A stretch of DNA of 64,000 nt from HGM04593 sp045533955 (GCA_045533955.1 JAZSIU010000045.1:33615-97614); one strand, 5' to 3'; shown: positions 33,991-42,955, numbered from the stretch's first letter. Made by a program: numbers and translations. Notes: a model not told the origin generated them from the letters alone.

Positions 33991-35409
33991 TCAGGCATTT
34001 GGAATCTCATCATTATCATACTCGTCGAGATTATCGTTCCACAGATAGTGGCGCGTCTCCTTGATAAGCAATTTCGAGAGTACAAAAAGCGGGATAATAT
34101 TCGGAATAATCATAAAGGCAGCTGCCGTGGTTCCGAAATTCCACACAAGCTGCAAAGGCATAATGGAGCCTATAAAAGTGGCAATAACCCACAGAATGCG
34201 GAACGTATGTATAGGCTTACGGCTCTTACCACCGTACATATATTCGATGGCCTTCTCGCCGCAATATGTCCAGCCAAGCACTGTGCTGAAAGCAAAAGTA
34301 AAAGTGATGATTGTAAGCAGATGAGACCCCAATGTAGGAATCTGCGAGAATGCATATTGCATTACCAATCCACCCGTCTCGGGGTTCCAATCATAACCGA
34401 TGGCAAGCATACTGCTAACGGCCACAAGGCCTGTCATTGTACACACAACCACGGTGTCCCAAAAGGTCGATGATGACGAAATAAGCGCCAGGCGCACGGG
34501 GTTACGTGTCTTTGCTGCCGCTGCGATAATTGCTGCCGAGCCCATTCCCGATTCGTTCGACAATAGTCCGCGGCTGACACCATATTGCAAAGAAATCATC
34601 AATCCGCCAACGGCGCCGCCACCCATTGCAACAGGCTCGAATGCCGACGACACAATAAGCTGCACAGCCTGCCACAGATACTCGTAATTCATAACAAGCA
34701 GTGTTATACAGCCCAGCATATAGATAATGCTCATAAAGGGTACAAGGCTCTCGCACACGCGCGCAATACCTTTCAGACCAAAAAAGACAACCGAGCAGAC
34801 GGCAATCATAAGCACGGTGGCGGTAATATAAACATCTATATTATAGGCCTCTTTCAGCGTCTCGGCAATTGCGTTACACTGAATAAAATTGCCTGCGCTG
34901 AATCCCATAATAAGCGTGAAGATACAGAATATTGCAGCAAGCGACCTCAGATTCAGAGCTCGCGAGAGTACATACATCGGGCCGCCGGCAATTGAACCGT
35001 CGCTGCGGCGCACACGATATTTCAGGGCCAGCAACGATTCGGCATATTTTGTGGCAATACCCAAAATACCCGTCAACAGACACCACACTAACGCGCCGGG
35101 GCCGCCAATGACCAACGCCGAGGCAACACCCACAATATTACCCGTGCCAATGGTTCCGGCAAGCGTGGTTACAAGCGCTGCGTATGGACTAACGTCGCCC
35201 GCCGAGTTATTATCGCTCTTTATCGACAAGCGTATGGCCTTGAACGTATAGCGCTGCGGAAAACGCAATCTAATTGTCAAATAAAGATGAGTACCCAAGA
35301 GAATGAGCAGCATAGGCCACCCCCAAATAATGTCGTTTATACTTTGTACCCACTCATTAAGATTGTCAAAAAAAGTTTCGATAAATAATCTAAAATCATT
35401 CCAATTCAT
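33991..35409 (-). CDS. Alanine/glycine:Na+ symporter (AGCS family)
   Basis: A 472-residue inner-membrane protein with about eleven hydrophobic segments that takes up alanine, glycine or a related small amino acid with sodium. AGCS signatures are PYAALVTTLAGTIGTGNIVGVA (the ion- and substrate-binding loop region), GPGALVWCLLTGILGIATKYAE, and SNESGMGSAAIIAAAAKTRNP. Start: ATG at 35409 gives the expected short N-terminus (MNWNDF). The frame stays open 37 codons upstream, but that stretch contains the -7 box and leader. It is transcribed alone and convergent with the peptidase/C-S lyase operon; amino-acid uptake would suit peptides broken down by the neighbours. Confidence 0.93.
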   Translation of the reverse strand: MNWNDFRLFIETFFDNLNEWVQSINDIIWGWPMLLILLGTHLYLTIRLRFPQRYTFKAIRLSIKSDNNSAGDVSPYAALVTTLAGTIGTGNIVGVASALVIGGPGALVWCLLTGILGIATKYAESLLALKYRVRRSDGSIAGGPMYVLSRALNLRSLAAIFCIFTLIMGFSAGNFIQCNAIAETLKEAYNIDVYITATVLMIAVCSVVFFGLKGIARVCESLVPFMSIIYMLGCITLLVMNYEYLWQAVQLIVSSAFEPVAMGGGAVGGLMISLQYGVSRGLLSNESGMGSAAIIAAAAKTRNPVRLALISSSSTFWDTVVVCTMTGLVAVSSMLAIGYDWNPETGGLVMQYAFSQIPTLGSHLLTIITFTFAFSTVLGWTYCGEKAIEYMYGGKSRKPIHTFRILWVIATFIGSIMPLQLVWNFGTTAAAFMIIPNIIPLFVLSKLLIKETRHYLWNDNLDEYDNDEIPNA

Positions 35410-35469
35410 AAACACCCTTTTTTTTATCATCAATTCCCACCGAGCAGCCCGTTGGCTCGCTTGGGGATG

Positions 35470-35477
35470 CGAAGATA
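35470..35477 (-). promoter_or_regulatory. -7 box of the symporter gene
   Basis: TATCTTCG on the minus strand, about 60 bases from the ATG at 35409. The leader between them can fold a hairpin (CGAGC at 35441-35445 with GCTCG at 35455-35459). Confidence 0.45.
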
Positions 35478-35680
35478 GTACATTTTCTTGAATTATCGTT
35501 CCTGTTTTGTTGTGCGACACTCTTTTTAACTACCTTTATATGCGGTTACACCATATTTTGCCTAATTTTTCGTTAAGATGCGCTTAATCGGTGAGTATTA
35601 TATATTTTCTCGTCTAAAAAGAAGAGCCTCACGCGGTAGTAGAATAAAGGATAAAAATCGACATAAAAAACAGAGTAAAA

Positions 35681-35712
35681 TTTTGCATTAGATAAAAATA
35701 TTCCTAATTTTG
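35681..35712 (+). promoter_or_regulatory. Promoter of the N-acetylhexosamine-kinase-like gene
   Basis: TTTTG at 35681-35685 and TAATTTTG at 35705-35712, 19 bases apart, fit the Bacteroidetes consensus well. The leader is about 135 nt. The 35410-35854 gap otherwise holds only the divergent symporter leader. Confidence 0.75.
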
Positions 35713-35854
35713 CGCATAGGAGAGGGTAAACAATAATCCTATGGCAAAAACTCTCAAAAAAGTACACTTTCTTTAGAGCGCCACAAATAGCAGTTATCGA
35801 GCCCCCGCCTACATAAATAAAAAATATAATAACTAACCCTAAAATATTACTCCA

Positions 35855-36937
35855 ATGGACAATCTTAAACAAATTGTAGCACAGTTTGACATTCAAGGTG
35901 TTGTAAGCGAGGTTAAGCCTCTTGGTAACGGACTGATAAACACTACTTATCGCGTAGTAACCGAGGGCGATGCTCCCGATTATGTACTTCAGCACGTTAA
36001 TAATGCCATCTTCCCCGACGTGGAGATGTTGATGAATAATATCAATGCAGTAACCAACCACATTCGCGGAAAATACGAGGCCGCAGGTGTAGAGGATGTT
36101 GAGCGTAAGGTTCTGCGCTTCGTTCCTGCAAAAGATGGCAAATATTTCCATTTCGACGGCGAAAAGTATTGGCGCATAATGGTATTTATCCCCGATACAA
36201 CCTCGATGAGTGGTGTTACTCCCGAGAGCTCGTATATTGTTGGTGAGACATTCGGTAATTTCCAAGCAATGTTGGCCGATATTCCCGCCGAGTTGGGCGA
36301 GACAATCAAAGATTTCCACAATATGGAATTCCGTCTTTGGCAGTTGCGCGAGGCCGTGAAAGAGAATAAAGCAGGCCGCCTTGCCGAGGTTCAGTGGTTG
36401 GTTGACGAGCTCGAGAAGCGCGCCGAGGAGATGTGTAAGGGTGAGCAGCTTCACCGCGAGGGTAAACTCGCTAAGCGCATCTGCCACTGCGACACAAAGG
36501 TTGATAACATCCTCTTCGACAAAGATGGCAACGTATTGTGCGTAATTGACCTTGACACAGTGATGCCCAACTTTATATTCTCGGACTTTGGCGATTTTCT
36601 GCGTTCGGCTGCAAACACAGGCCGCGAGGACGACAAAGAGCTCGACAATGTAAATTTCAATATGGAGATTTTCAAGGCATTCACAAAGGGCTACCTAAAA
36701 TCGGCGCGCTGCTTCCTGACACCTCTGGAGATTGAGAATCTGCCTTATGCGGCAGCCCTCTTCCCCTATATGCAGACTGTACGCTTCCTTGCCGACTATA
36801 TCAACGGCGATACATACTACAAGATACAGTATCCCGAGCACAACCTTGTACGCTCTAAGGCACAGTTCAAGCTGTTGCAAAGTGTCGAGGCACACAAAGA
36901 GCAGATGCAAGAGTTTATCAAAGAGCAGTTGGCATAA
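35855..36937 (+). CDS. Phosphotransferase-fold sugar kinase, N-acetylhexosamine 1-kinase-like
   Basis: A 360-residue cytoplasmic kinase of the aminoglycoside-phosphotransferase/choline-kinase fold. The catalytic loop is HCDTKVDNILFD (His211, Asp213, Asn218) and the metal motif VIDLDTVMPNFIFSDFGDF begins at residue 230. This combination, H-x-D-T-K then DLDTVMP, is the one seen in NahK-type N-acetylhexosamine 1-kinases, which phosphorylate GlcNAc or GalNAc at C1. The N-terminal GNGLINTTYRV nucleotide loop is also typical. The exact sugar is not certain. It has its own promoter, a strong terminator, and lies directly before GH92, a context of N-glycan use. Confidence 0.85.
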   Translation: MDNLKQIVAQFDIQGVVSEVKPLGNGLINTTYRVVTEGDAPDYVLQHVNNAIFPDVEMLMNNINAVTNHIRGKYEAAGVEDVERKVLRFVPAKDGKYFHFDGEKYWRIMVFIPDTTSMSGVTPESSYIVGETFGNFQAMLADIPAELGETIKDFHNMEFRLWQLREAVKENKAGRLAEVQWLVDELEKRAEEMCKGEQLHREGKLAKRICHCDTKVDNILFDKDGNVLCVIDLDTVMPNFIFSDFGDFLRSAANTGREDDKELDNVNFNMEIFKAFTKGYLKSARCFLTPLEIENLPYAAALFPYMQTVRFLADYINGDTYYKIQYPEHNLVRSKAQFKLLQSVEAHKEQMQEFIKEQLA

Positions 36938-36997
36938 TTTCTAAACTATAAAAAGAATAGAAAGTAAGCAGGCTTGATAAAGGCCGATAAAAAAAAG

Positions 36998-37040
36998 AAA
37001 AGAGTGTGTCTGAGGGTTCACTAAAGGCACACTCTTTTTA
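36998..37040 (+). terminator. Terminator after the kinase gene
   Basis: AGAGTGTG (37001-37008) pairs with CACACTCT (37028-37035), extended by A/T pairs outside, followed by T5. It lies 60 bases past the stop and before the GH92 start. Confidence 0.85.
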
Positions 37041-37086
37041 TATGTAAAAGTCTCTTTTGCAGCAATTAAAAATAACAGAGTTTTTT

Positions 37087-39378
37087 ATGAGAAGAACACT
37101 TTTTGTTCTGTTGCTGATAATAGCCGGTGGCACACACGCGCAAGAATATGTGCAATATGTCAACCCGCTAATGGGCACACAATCCAGCTTCGAGCTATCG
37201 GCCGGAAACACCTATCCGGCAATAGCAAGGCCGTGGGGAATGAATTTTTGGACGCCGCGCACTAACAAAATGGGCGACGGATGGCAATACACCTACACGT
37301 CGAACAGAATATATGGATTTGAGCAGACGCATCAGCCCAGCCCGTGGATAAACGACTATGGACAATTCTCGTTAATGCCCGTAACGGGTCGGCTCCTTTT
37401 GGACGAGGCCGAGCGCGCAAGCTGGTTCTCGCACAAGGCCGAGACTGCCCGGCCACATTATTACAGCGTCTATCTTGCCGATTATGATGTGCAGGTAGAG
37501 CTCACTCCCACTGAACGTGCGGCAATGTTCCGCTTCACATTCCCCGAGGCGCAGTCGTACGTTGTTGTTGACGCCTATGACGGCGGCTCGCACATAGAGA
37601 TTATTCCCGAGGAGAATAAAATCGTTGGATACACGACACGCAACAGCGGAGGCGTGCCCGAGAATTTTCGCAACTATTTTGTGATTATCTTTGACAAGCC
37701 TTTCGAGTATGTGGCAACTTTTGACGCCGAGCCTCCGCTCGAGGAGAGGGCGCCGCAGATTATGCTGCGCGAGGACAGCTTATCTTGTACGGCTCACAGG
37801 ACAGGCGCGGTCATTGGCTTTTCCACCACAAGGGGCGAGGCTGTACACGCTTGCGTGGCATCGTCGTTCATAAGCCCCGAGCAGGCGCTGCGCAACCTCT
37901 CGGAGCTGGGTGGGGGTAGCTTCGAGGCGCTTGTCGAGCAGGGCCGTGAGGCTTGGAACGCTGTTCTCGGCAGGGCCGAGGTAGAGGGCGGCACCGCCGA
38001 GCAGCTGCGCACATTCTACTCGTGCCTTTACCGCTCGTTGCTCTTCCCCCGCAAATTCTACGAGATTGACGCCGAGGGCGCCCCCGTGCATTATAGCCCC
38101 TATAATGGCAAGGTGCTCCCCGGATATATGTACACCGACACAGGATTTTGGGACACCTTCCGCTCGCTCTTCCCACTGCTCAATATGCTCTATCCGTCGG
38201 TGAACCGCGAGATTCAAGAGGGGCTCGTCAACGCCTATAAAGAGAGCGGATTTTTTCCCGAGTGGGCAAGCCCCGGCCATCGTGGCTGTATGGTTGGAAA
38301 TAACTCGGCCTCGGTGCTCGCCGATGCTTTTGTAAAAGGAATAAGGGTGCAGGACACCGGGGCTCTATACGAGGGCTTACAGGCCGGCACACGCGCCGTG
38401 CATCCGAGCGTCTCGTCAACGGGACGTTTGGGGCACGAGTATTATAACTCTTTGGGATATGTTCCCTGCGACGTCGGCATACACGAGAATGCCGCCCGCA
38501 CGCTCGAATATGCCTACAACGATTGGTGTATATTACAGGTGGCAAAGGCACTCGACCGTCCCAAAAAAGAGATACGCGAGCTCGAAAAGCGCTCGCTAAA
38601 CTACCGAAACCTCTATAATGAGGCCTACAAACTAATGTGCGGTAGGTGCAAAGACGGCACGTTCGAGCCCAATTTCTCGCCGCTCAAATGGGGCGGTAAT
38701 TTCACCGAGGGCAACAGCTGGCACTATACGTGGTCGGTGTTTCACGATGTTCAGGGACTCATCGGGCTTATGGGCGGCAACGAAGCTTTTGTGTCGATGC
38801 TCGACTCGGTGTTTGCCGTGCCGCCACACTACGACGATAGTTACTATGGATTCCCCATTCACGAGATACGCGAAATGACGGTGATGAATATGGGCAATTA
38901 TGCTCACGGCAATCAGCCCGCACAGCATATAATATACCTTTACAATTACGCTGCGGCACCGTGGAAAGCGCAATATTGGTTGCGTCGTGTAATGGACAAA
39001 ATGTACAGCCCCACGCCCGACGGCTACTGTGGCGACGAGGATAACGGGCAGACCTCGGCGTGGTATGTTTTCTCGGCGCTGGGGTTCTATCCTGTCTGTC
39101 CCGCAAGCAACGAGTATGTCATTGGCGCGCCGCTCTTCAAAAGAGCTTTTCTCAAGCTCGAGAATGGAAACAGCGTTACTATAAATGCTCCCTTAAACAG
39201 CTACGAGAATTTTTATATAGGTGCGATGCGCCTCAATGGCAAGGAGTATAACCATAATTTCCTGCGGCACGAAGAGCTTATGAGTGGTGCGGTAATAGAT
39301 TTTCGTATGGACAGCGTTCCAAATAAAAGCAGGGGAGTGGAGAGTGTCGATGCGCCATACTCATTCTCGCGTGAATAG
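37087..39378 (+). CDS. GH92 exo-alpha-mannosidase
   Basis: A 763-residue exported calcium-dependent inverting alpha-mannosidase of family GH92. Members remove alpha-1,2-, 1,3- or 1,4-mannose from N-glycans and yeast mannan. Family blocks: YVNPLMGT, GNTYPAIARPWGMNFWTPRT, the QPSPWINDYGQFSLMP stretch, TDTGFWDTFRSLFPL, NFTEGNSWHYTWSVFHD (region of the general acid Glu), HGNQPAQHIIYLYN and GDEDNGQTSAWYVFSALGFYPVCP (region of the general base Asp). The start at 37087 yields a proper signal peptide (ending GGTHAQ). Linkage preference is not assigned. It lies alone; a 19-bp hairpin at 39454-39497 follows. Confidence 0.95.
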   Translation: MRRTLFVLLLIIAGGTHAQEYVQYVNPLMGTQSSFELSAGNTYPAIARPWGMNFWTPRTNKMGDGWQYTYTSNRIYGFEQTHQPSPWINDYGQFSLMPVTGRLLLDEAERASWFSHKAETARPHYYSVYLADYDVQVELTPTERAAMFRFTFPEAQSYVVVDAYDGGSHIEIIPEENKIVGYTTRNSGGVPENFRNYFVIIFDKPFEYVATFDAEPPLEERAPQIMLREDSLSCTAHRTGAVIGFSTTRGEAVHACVASSFISPEQALRNLSELGGGSFEALVEQGREAWNAVLGRAEVEGGTAEQLRTFYSCLYRSLLFPRKFYEIDAEGAPVHYSPYNGKVLPGYMYTDTGFWDTFRSLFPLLNMLYPSVNREIQEGLVNAYKESGFFPEWASPGHRGCMVGNNSASVLADAFVKGIRVQDTGALYEGLQAGTRAVHPSVSSTGRLGHEYYNSLGYVPCDVGIHENAARTLEYAYNDWCILQVAKALDRPKKEIRELEKRSLNYRNLYNEAYKLMCGRCKDGTFEPNFSPLKWGGNFTEGNSWHYTWSVFHDVQGLIGLMGGNEAFVSMLDSVFAVPPHYDDSYYGFPIHEIREMTVMNMGNYAHGNQPAQHIIYLYNYAAAPWKAQYWLRRVMDKMYSPTPDGYCGDEDNGQTSAWYVFSALGFYPVCPASNEYVIGAPLFKRAFLKLENGNSVTINAPLNSYENFYIGAMRLNGKEYNHNFLRHEELMSGAVIDFRMDSVPNKSRGVESVDAPYSFSRE

Positions 39379-39453
39379 GCCGATTCTTTCTCGAACAAAG
39401 GTAACGAGGATAAAATATAGATTGTTTACTGCCAAAAAAGCATCGCAGAATTT

Positions 39454-39497
39454 AATAAATGAATAGGATACAAAGAATTGTATCCTATTCATTTATT
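39454..39497. terminator. Hairpin between GH92 and the HAD gene
   Basis: A perfect 19-bp inverted repeat (39454-39472 with 39479-39497), 6-base loop, AT-rich at its base so it can act for both convergent genes. Little else is visible in 39379-39625. Confidence 0.75.
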
Positions 39498-39625
39498 TGT
39501 TATTGCTGGTCGATACTTTTTATCTATCGTTTTTTTGTTAGGGTAGGCTTTTTATTAGCAGCCGTCAAAGAGATGGCACAATGAGCCTTGTACGTATGTA
39601 TGTGAGAACCAAAGAGGCTGCATAT

Positions 39626-40033
39626 TTACCAGAACCAACCTTTTTTCTTATTAGGCTGCTCGCTACTTTCGCTGTATATATCGCTCCACGTCTTATCCTT
39701 TGTAACCATTTCATAGATTCTACCCCAATCGGGCAGGCCGCCAAGATTACGGTCGTCAATAAAGAGTTCGGCGTCAATTTTACAATAGCCTCCGCCCTCA
39801 TTTACCTTCTCTTCGGGAAAATTCTTGTTAACGGCATAAAACTCCACACCACGCTGGCGGCACCACTCAACAGCCTCGTCGAGTAGGGGGCCCTTGCGCA
39901 CCGTCCACAGGATGAGACGATGCTTCTCCTTTGTGAGCATTTTCAGTGTGGCTGTTGCGAAAGGAATTTCCTTGCCAATCTCGGGATACTTGTGCTCTAC
40001 AATAGTACCATCAAAGTCAACTGCTATTACCAT
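39626..40033 (-). CDS. Small HAD-superfamily phosphatase-like protein
   Basis: A 135-residue cytoplasmic protein with the HAD nucleophile motif at its very start (Asp6 and Asp8 in VDFDGT), a motif II Thr in ILWTVRKG and a motif IV Asp pair in LFIDDRNLGG. It has no cap domain of note and resembles short single-domain hydrolases of the BT0820 type found in Bacteroides. Substrate unknown. The C-terminus is odd, ending in a Lys-Trp-rich tail (PNKKKGWFW). Its upstream region holds two tandem copies of the leader repeat on the same strand and a TATATTTG -7 box at 40080-40087. Confidence 0.85.
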   Translation of the reverse strand: MVIAVDFDGTIVEHKYPEIGKEIPFATATLKMLTKEKHRLILWTVRKGPLLDEAVEWCRQRGVEFYAVNKNFPEEKVNEGGGYCKIDAELFIDDRNLGGLPDWGRIYEMVTKDKTWSDIYSESSEQPNKKKGWFW

Positions 40034-40079
40034 AATTCTTTATTCCTTTTAATTCTGTGCTAAAATAAGCATTTTTTAC

Positions 40080-40087
40080 CAAATATA
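40080..40087 (-). promoter_or_regulatory. -7 box upstream of the HAD gene
   Basis: TATATTTG on the minus strand, about 46 bases before the ATG at 40033. It forms the downstream edge of the tandem repeats, which each also begin with TATTTGCG. Confidence 0.5.
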
Positions 40088-40090
40088 GTA

Positions 40091-40246
40091 ACAAGCGAGC
40101 GGAAAATACGAAGTTTACTTCGATATTTTACACAGCGAGCGCAATATATATTCGCGGTTTACCGCAAATACAGCTACAAGCGAGCGGAAAATACGAAGTT
40201 TACTTCGATATTTCTTGCGGCAGATATTCGCGCGACAGCGCAAATA
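40091..40246 (-). repeat. Two tandem copies of the promoter-leader repeat (unit 71-80 bp)
   Basis: Minus-strand units run 40246 to 40176 and 40170 to 40091. Each starts TATTTGCG with a small palindrome (GCGGTAAACCGC in the second), then a CGAATAT stretch, then the core ATCGAAGTAAACTTCG and an end CCGCTCGCTTGT. A 38-base segment is identical between units (40091-40128 and 40176-40213, 85 bases apart). A further degenerate piece lies at about 40267-40290. The layout matches 7664-7820 in inverted orientation. Together with two promoters this fills the 40034-40444 gap; no gene is seen there. Confidence 0.85.
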
Positions 40247-40388
40247 TCTAATTCCGAGCAATAGTTTCGATATTTCTTACGGCGAGCTTAAGGCTATATT
40301 TATCCTGCTAAAATAATAAACAGGCAAAAACAGACACAATAAAACAATATAATAACCTTAATAGTGCTTCGATAAACTAAATTTTTAT

Positions 40389-40396
40389 TAAATTTG
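40389..40396 (+). promoter_or_regulatory. -7 box of the second sialidase gene
   Basis: TAAATTTG, 48 bases before the ATG at 40445. A -33 element is not clear. Confidence 0.4.
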
Positions 40397-40444
40397 TCAT
40401 TTGGTGAGTATTTAAAAGCCATTGACACAATTAAATTTAATTAT

Positions 40445-41785
40445 ATGAAACATTTATCTCGACTTTTTGCAACCCTTATGTTGCTCGCGTGTGCAGTGTC
40501 GCTTAGTGCAGGCGACCGGTTAAAAGACGGTACAAAGAAAAAACCTTACGACCTCTTTAGGACTTATACCTCCGAGGCCATTCCTTATCGTATCCCGGCA
40601 ATAGCAAAGACAGCCTCGGGCGACCTTGTAGCCGTTGCCGATTATCGCTTCTGTCGTGCCGATATCGGATTCGGACACATCGACCTGCACGCACGCATCA
40701 GCGGCGACAATGGAAAAACGTGGGGCGACGTGTTTACAATCATTGCAGGCGATGGAAAGAAGGTTGACAATAACCCCAACCTTTCACTTACAGCCGGTTA
40801 CGGCGACCCCTGCATCGTAGCCGACCGCGAGAGTAATCGCCTGCTTCTTATCTGCGTATGCGGCTATCAGACCTATTTTGCAGCCACACGCGAGTATCCC
40901 AATCAGGTGGCGCGTCTGTACAGCGAGGATGGCGGAAAGACGTGGAGCGCCCCCGAGGTAATTACCGAACAATTCTATGCACCCATTGACAATGCGCCTA
41001 TGGGCCCCATAAAGTCTATGTTCATCGGCTCGGGCCGCATACATCAGAGCCGCTACACGAAGGTGGGCGACTATTATCGTCTGTATGCCTGTATGCTGGC
41101 GCGCGACAAGGATAACAACTTCTGCAATTTTGTTGTCTACTCCGACGATTTTGGACAGAATTGGAGCATTTTGGGTGGAGTAGAGGCCGCTCCCATTCCC
41201 TCGGGTGGCGACGAGCCCAAGACCGAGGAGCTACCCGAGGGTTCGCTGCTTCTGAGCTCGCGTTGCGGTGGCGGTCGTCTGTACAATATTTTCAAATTCA
41301 CCGATGCCGACAAGGCCGAGGGGCAGTGGGGCAAGCACGCCTTCTCGGGCGAGAAGAATAATGGCGTTGCAGCGCTCAATAACTCGTGCAACGGCGAGGT
41401 TCTTGTGCTCCCCGTAAAGCGCAACAGCGACGGCAAGGATATGTACATCCTGTTGCAATCGTTACCCTTTGGCGGCGGCCGCACAAATGTGGGAATATAC
41501 TATAAGGAGCTTGCAGTGGCCGAAGATTTTGACACCCCCGAGAATCTTGCAAAGGATTGGGACGGACGCTATCTTGTTACCTACAAGGCGTCGGCCTACT
41601 CGACAATGATTCAGCAGCAGGATGGCGCCATTGCCTTTGCCTACGAAGAGGATACTTACGGCACTCAGGGCGGAGGTTACACCATTGCCTATAAGAGCTT
41701 TACAATTGACGAAATTACCGATGGCAAATACAGCCTTAACGAAAAGGTCAACCGCAAGAAATTTCTGAAGAAGCTCGCGAAATAA
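40445..41785 (+). CDS. Secreted exo-alpha-sialidase (BNR repeat)
   Basis: A 446-residue single-domain sialidase that frees terminal sialic acid from glycoconjugates. Signal peptide about residues 1-22. The Arg-containing motif IPYRIPAIA sits at about residue 45, and Asp boxes SGDNGKTWGD, SEDGGKTWSAP and SDDFGQNWSI mark the propeller blades. The catalytic Tyr/Glu region is likely near SSRCGGGRLYN, where an Arg of the triad also lies. The start at 40445 is preferred over an upstream ATG because it gives the signal peptide. It lacks the extra modules of the 1554-residue sialidase at 20597-25261 and is transcribed alone with a terminator. Confidence 0.93.
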   Translation: MKHLSRLFATLMLLACAVSLSAGDRLKDGTKKKPYDLFRTYTSEAIPYRIPAIAKTASGDLVAVADYRFCRADIGFGHIDLHARISGDNGKTWGDVFTIIAGDGKKVDNNPNLSLTAGYGDPCIVADRESNRLLLICVCGYQTYFAATREYPNQVARLYSEDGGKTWSAPEVITEQFYAPIDNAPMGPIKSMFIGSGRIHQSRYTKVGDYYRLYACMLARDKDNNFCNFVVYSDDFGQNWSILGGVEAAPIPSGGDEPKTEELPEGSLLLSSRCGGGRLYNIFKFTDADKAEGQWGKHAFSGEKNNGVAALNNSCNGEVLVLPVKRNSDGKDMYILLQSLPFGGGRTNVGIYYKELAVAEDFDTPENLAKDWDGRYLVTYKASAYSTMIQQQDGAIAFAYEEDTYGTQGGGYTIAYKSFTIDEITDGKYSLNEKVNRKKFLKKLAK

Positions 41786-41810
41786 TTTCTAACAAACAGC
41801 ATATATACAA

Positions 41811-41845
41811 AAAATCCATTGACTTTTTTAGTCAATGGATTTTTT
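41811..41845 (+). terminator. Terminator after the second sialidase gene
   Basis: A 14-bp stem (41811-41824 with 41830-41843), T-rich loop and T tail, also usable for the convergent membrane-protein gene. Confidence 0.9.
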
Positions 41846-41860
41846 GTTATTGTATGGGGT

Positions 41861-42409
41861 TTATTGATGCTTTTCTAAAAATTCTTTTTTTACAGAGACA
41901 GTATCATAATCGACTATAATCGGATATAAAAGACCGTTCCTTAATTCCACTTTAACATATTCGCCACGATGGTAGTTGTAGTAGTCAAGCCCCTCAGGGC
42001 TTATCTCGCATTCTCCGTTTGAAAATTCCAACAATAGGTTATTGTGCCGTGCTTTTTTTTCTTTTATTAGCGCATATTCGGTATAAGTATCTTTCTCTGT
42101 CAATATGAAATTCAGATATATTGGAGCGTTTATAAATAAAAGGAATAGGGTGTAGCACGACAAAAACAGCCAATATCTTTTATTTAAAAAACAAACTGCT
42201 AAAGAACAAGCTAAAAAGAATAAACCATATACCATTAGATATAATGTTGTGTAATGCAAGGTGTGATGTAAGGGTATTACCATATTTGATGTTGCATCGT
42301 ATCCCGACATTATTATGCTGAATGTTATCCAAGGTAAAAATATTAGAGCTATGGCTTTTTCTGATTTCTTGGGAGAATCCTTCGTTGTTGGGGTTTTGTC
42401 ATTATCCAT
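41861..42409 (-). CDS. Small membrane protein, unknown function
   Basis: I do not recognise this 182-residue protein. A charged Lys/Ser/Asp-rich N-terminus of about 17 residues precedes three or four hydrophobic segments (about 20-38, 50-75, 79-100). A soluble C-terminal region follows with a strand pattern (LLLEFSNGECEISPEG; YVKVELRNGLLYPIIVDYD). The gene is AT-richer than most neighbours, like the membrane gene at 135-665. It is last in a minus-strand row after the deoxynucleotidase (58 bp gap) and converges with the sialidase. Confidence 0.6.
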   Translation of the reverse strand: MDNDKTPTTKDSPKKSEKAIALIFLPWITFSIIMSGYDATSNMVIPLHHTLHYTTLYLMVYGLFFLACSLAVCFLNKRYWLFLSCYTLFLLFINAPIYLNFILTEKDTYTEYALIKEKKARHNNLLLEFSNGECEISPEGLDYYNYHRGEYVKVELRNGLLYPIIVDYDTVSVKKEFLEKHQ

Positions 42410-42467
42410 AGTTGTTGGGATTTTGCAAAAAAGTTGCTATTTGCGGATATGTTCGCACGGTAATTTT

Positions 42468-42914
42468 TTACATCAGCAGATAGCTTAGTACGGCGTCCAT
42501 ATCGGGAAACTCTTTCGAGCCTATATGTATCCACTCGCCGTTAAATTCGCTGGTGCCGTTCTTGCCGCGGTCGTCGATGAGATAGTCGCCCTGACACAGC
42601 TCTTTGTGGTGGGTAAGAATAACCCGTTTGTGGAATATCTCGTTCATATGTTTTTTTACCCATTCAATCTTGTCGCTGGCGGCAGTGGGGTTGTTCCACG
42701 GCGAGGTCGAGAGGATGTAAACGTCGTAATATTTTGCCAGCAGACGCACTGCCTCGCGTGCGCCGGGAATGGGGTCCATAAGGGCGAAAATGCCGGGAAC
42801 CTCGTCGAGGCGGCCTTTGTACTGCTCTTTTACTTCGTCGCTCAGTTTCTCTATTCCCGATTCGAAATTGACGAGCACTCCGTCCATATCGAAAAATATT
42901 CTTTTCTTGCTCAT
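42468..42914 (-). CDS. 5'(3')-deoxyribonucleotidase (NT5C family)
   Basis: A 148-residue HAD-fold phosphatase that removes phosphate from deoxynucleoside monophosphates. Asp9 and Asp11 in FFDMDGVLVNFE form the nucleophile motif; the small cap (about 18-60) and motif II Thr/Ser in ILSTSPWNNP, then the Lys and final Asp pair in LTHHKELCQGDYLIDDRGKNG, complete the site. Length fits the compact bacterial 5C-type proteins. A -7 box (42948-42955, minus) lies in front of it, joined to part of the leader repeat (TTTGCGATAAACCGC). Confidence 0.9.
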   Translation of the reverse strand: MSKKRIFFDMDGVLVNFESGIEKLSDEVKEQYKGRLDEVPGIFALMDPIPGAREAVRLLAKYYDVYILSTSPWNNPTAASDKIEWVKKHMNEIFHKRVILTHHKELCQGDYLIDDRGKNGTSEFNGEWIHIGSKEFPDMDAVLSYLLM

Positions 42915-42929
42915 ATTCTTGTATTTTAT

Positions 42930-42955
42930 TTTGTTTGCGGTTTATCGCAAATTTA
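42930..42955 (-). promoter_or_regulatory. Promoter region of the deoxynucleotidase gene with partial leader repeat
   Basis: Minus-strand TAAATTTG (42948-42955) runs into CGATAAACCGC, the same first block that opens each unit at 7664 and 40170. The rest of the repeat is missing here. Confidence 0.5.

Noticed and set aside
40091..40246. CRISPR-like direct repeats
   Set aside because: Only two copies, the intervening sequence is itself partly repeated, no cas genes are present, and the layout matches the promoter-leader family at 7664.
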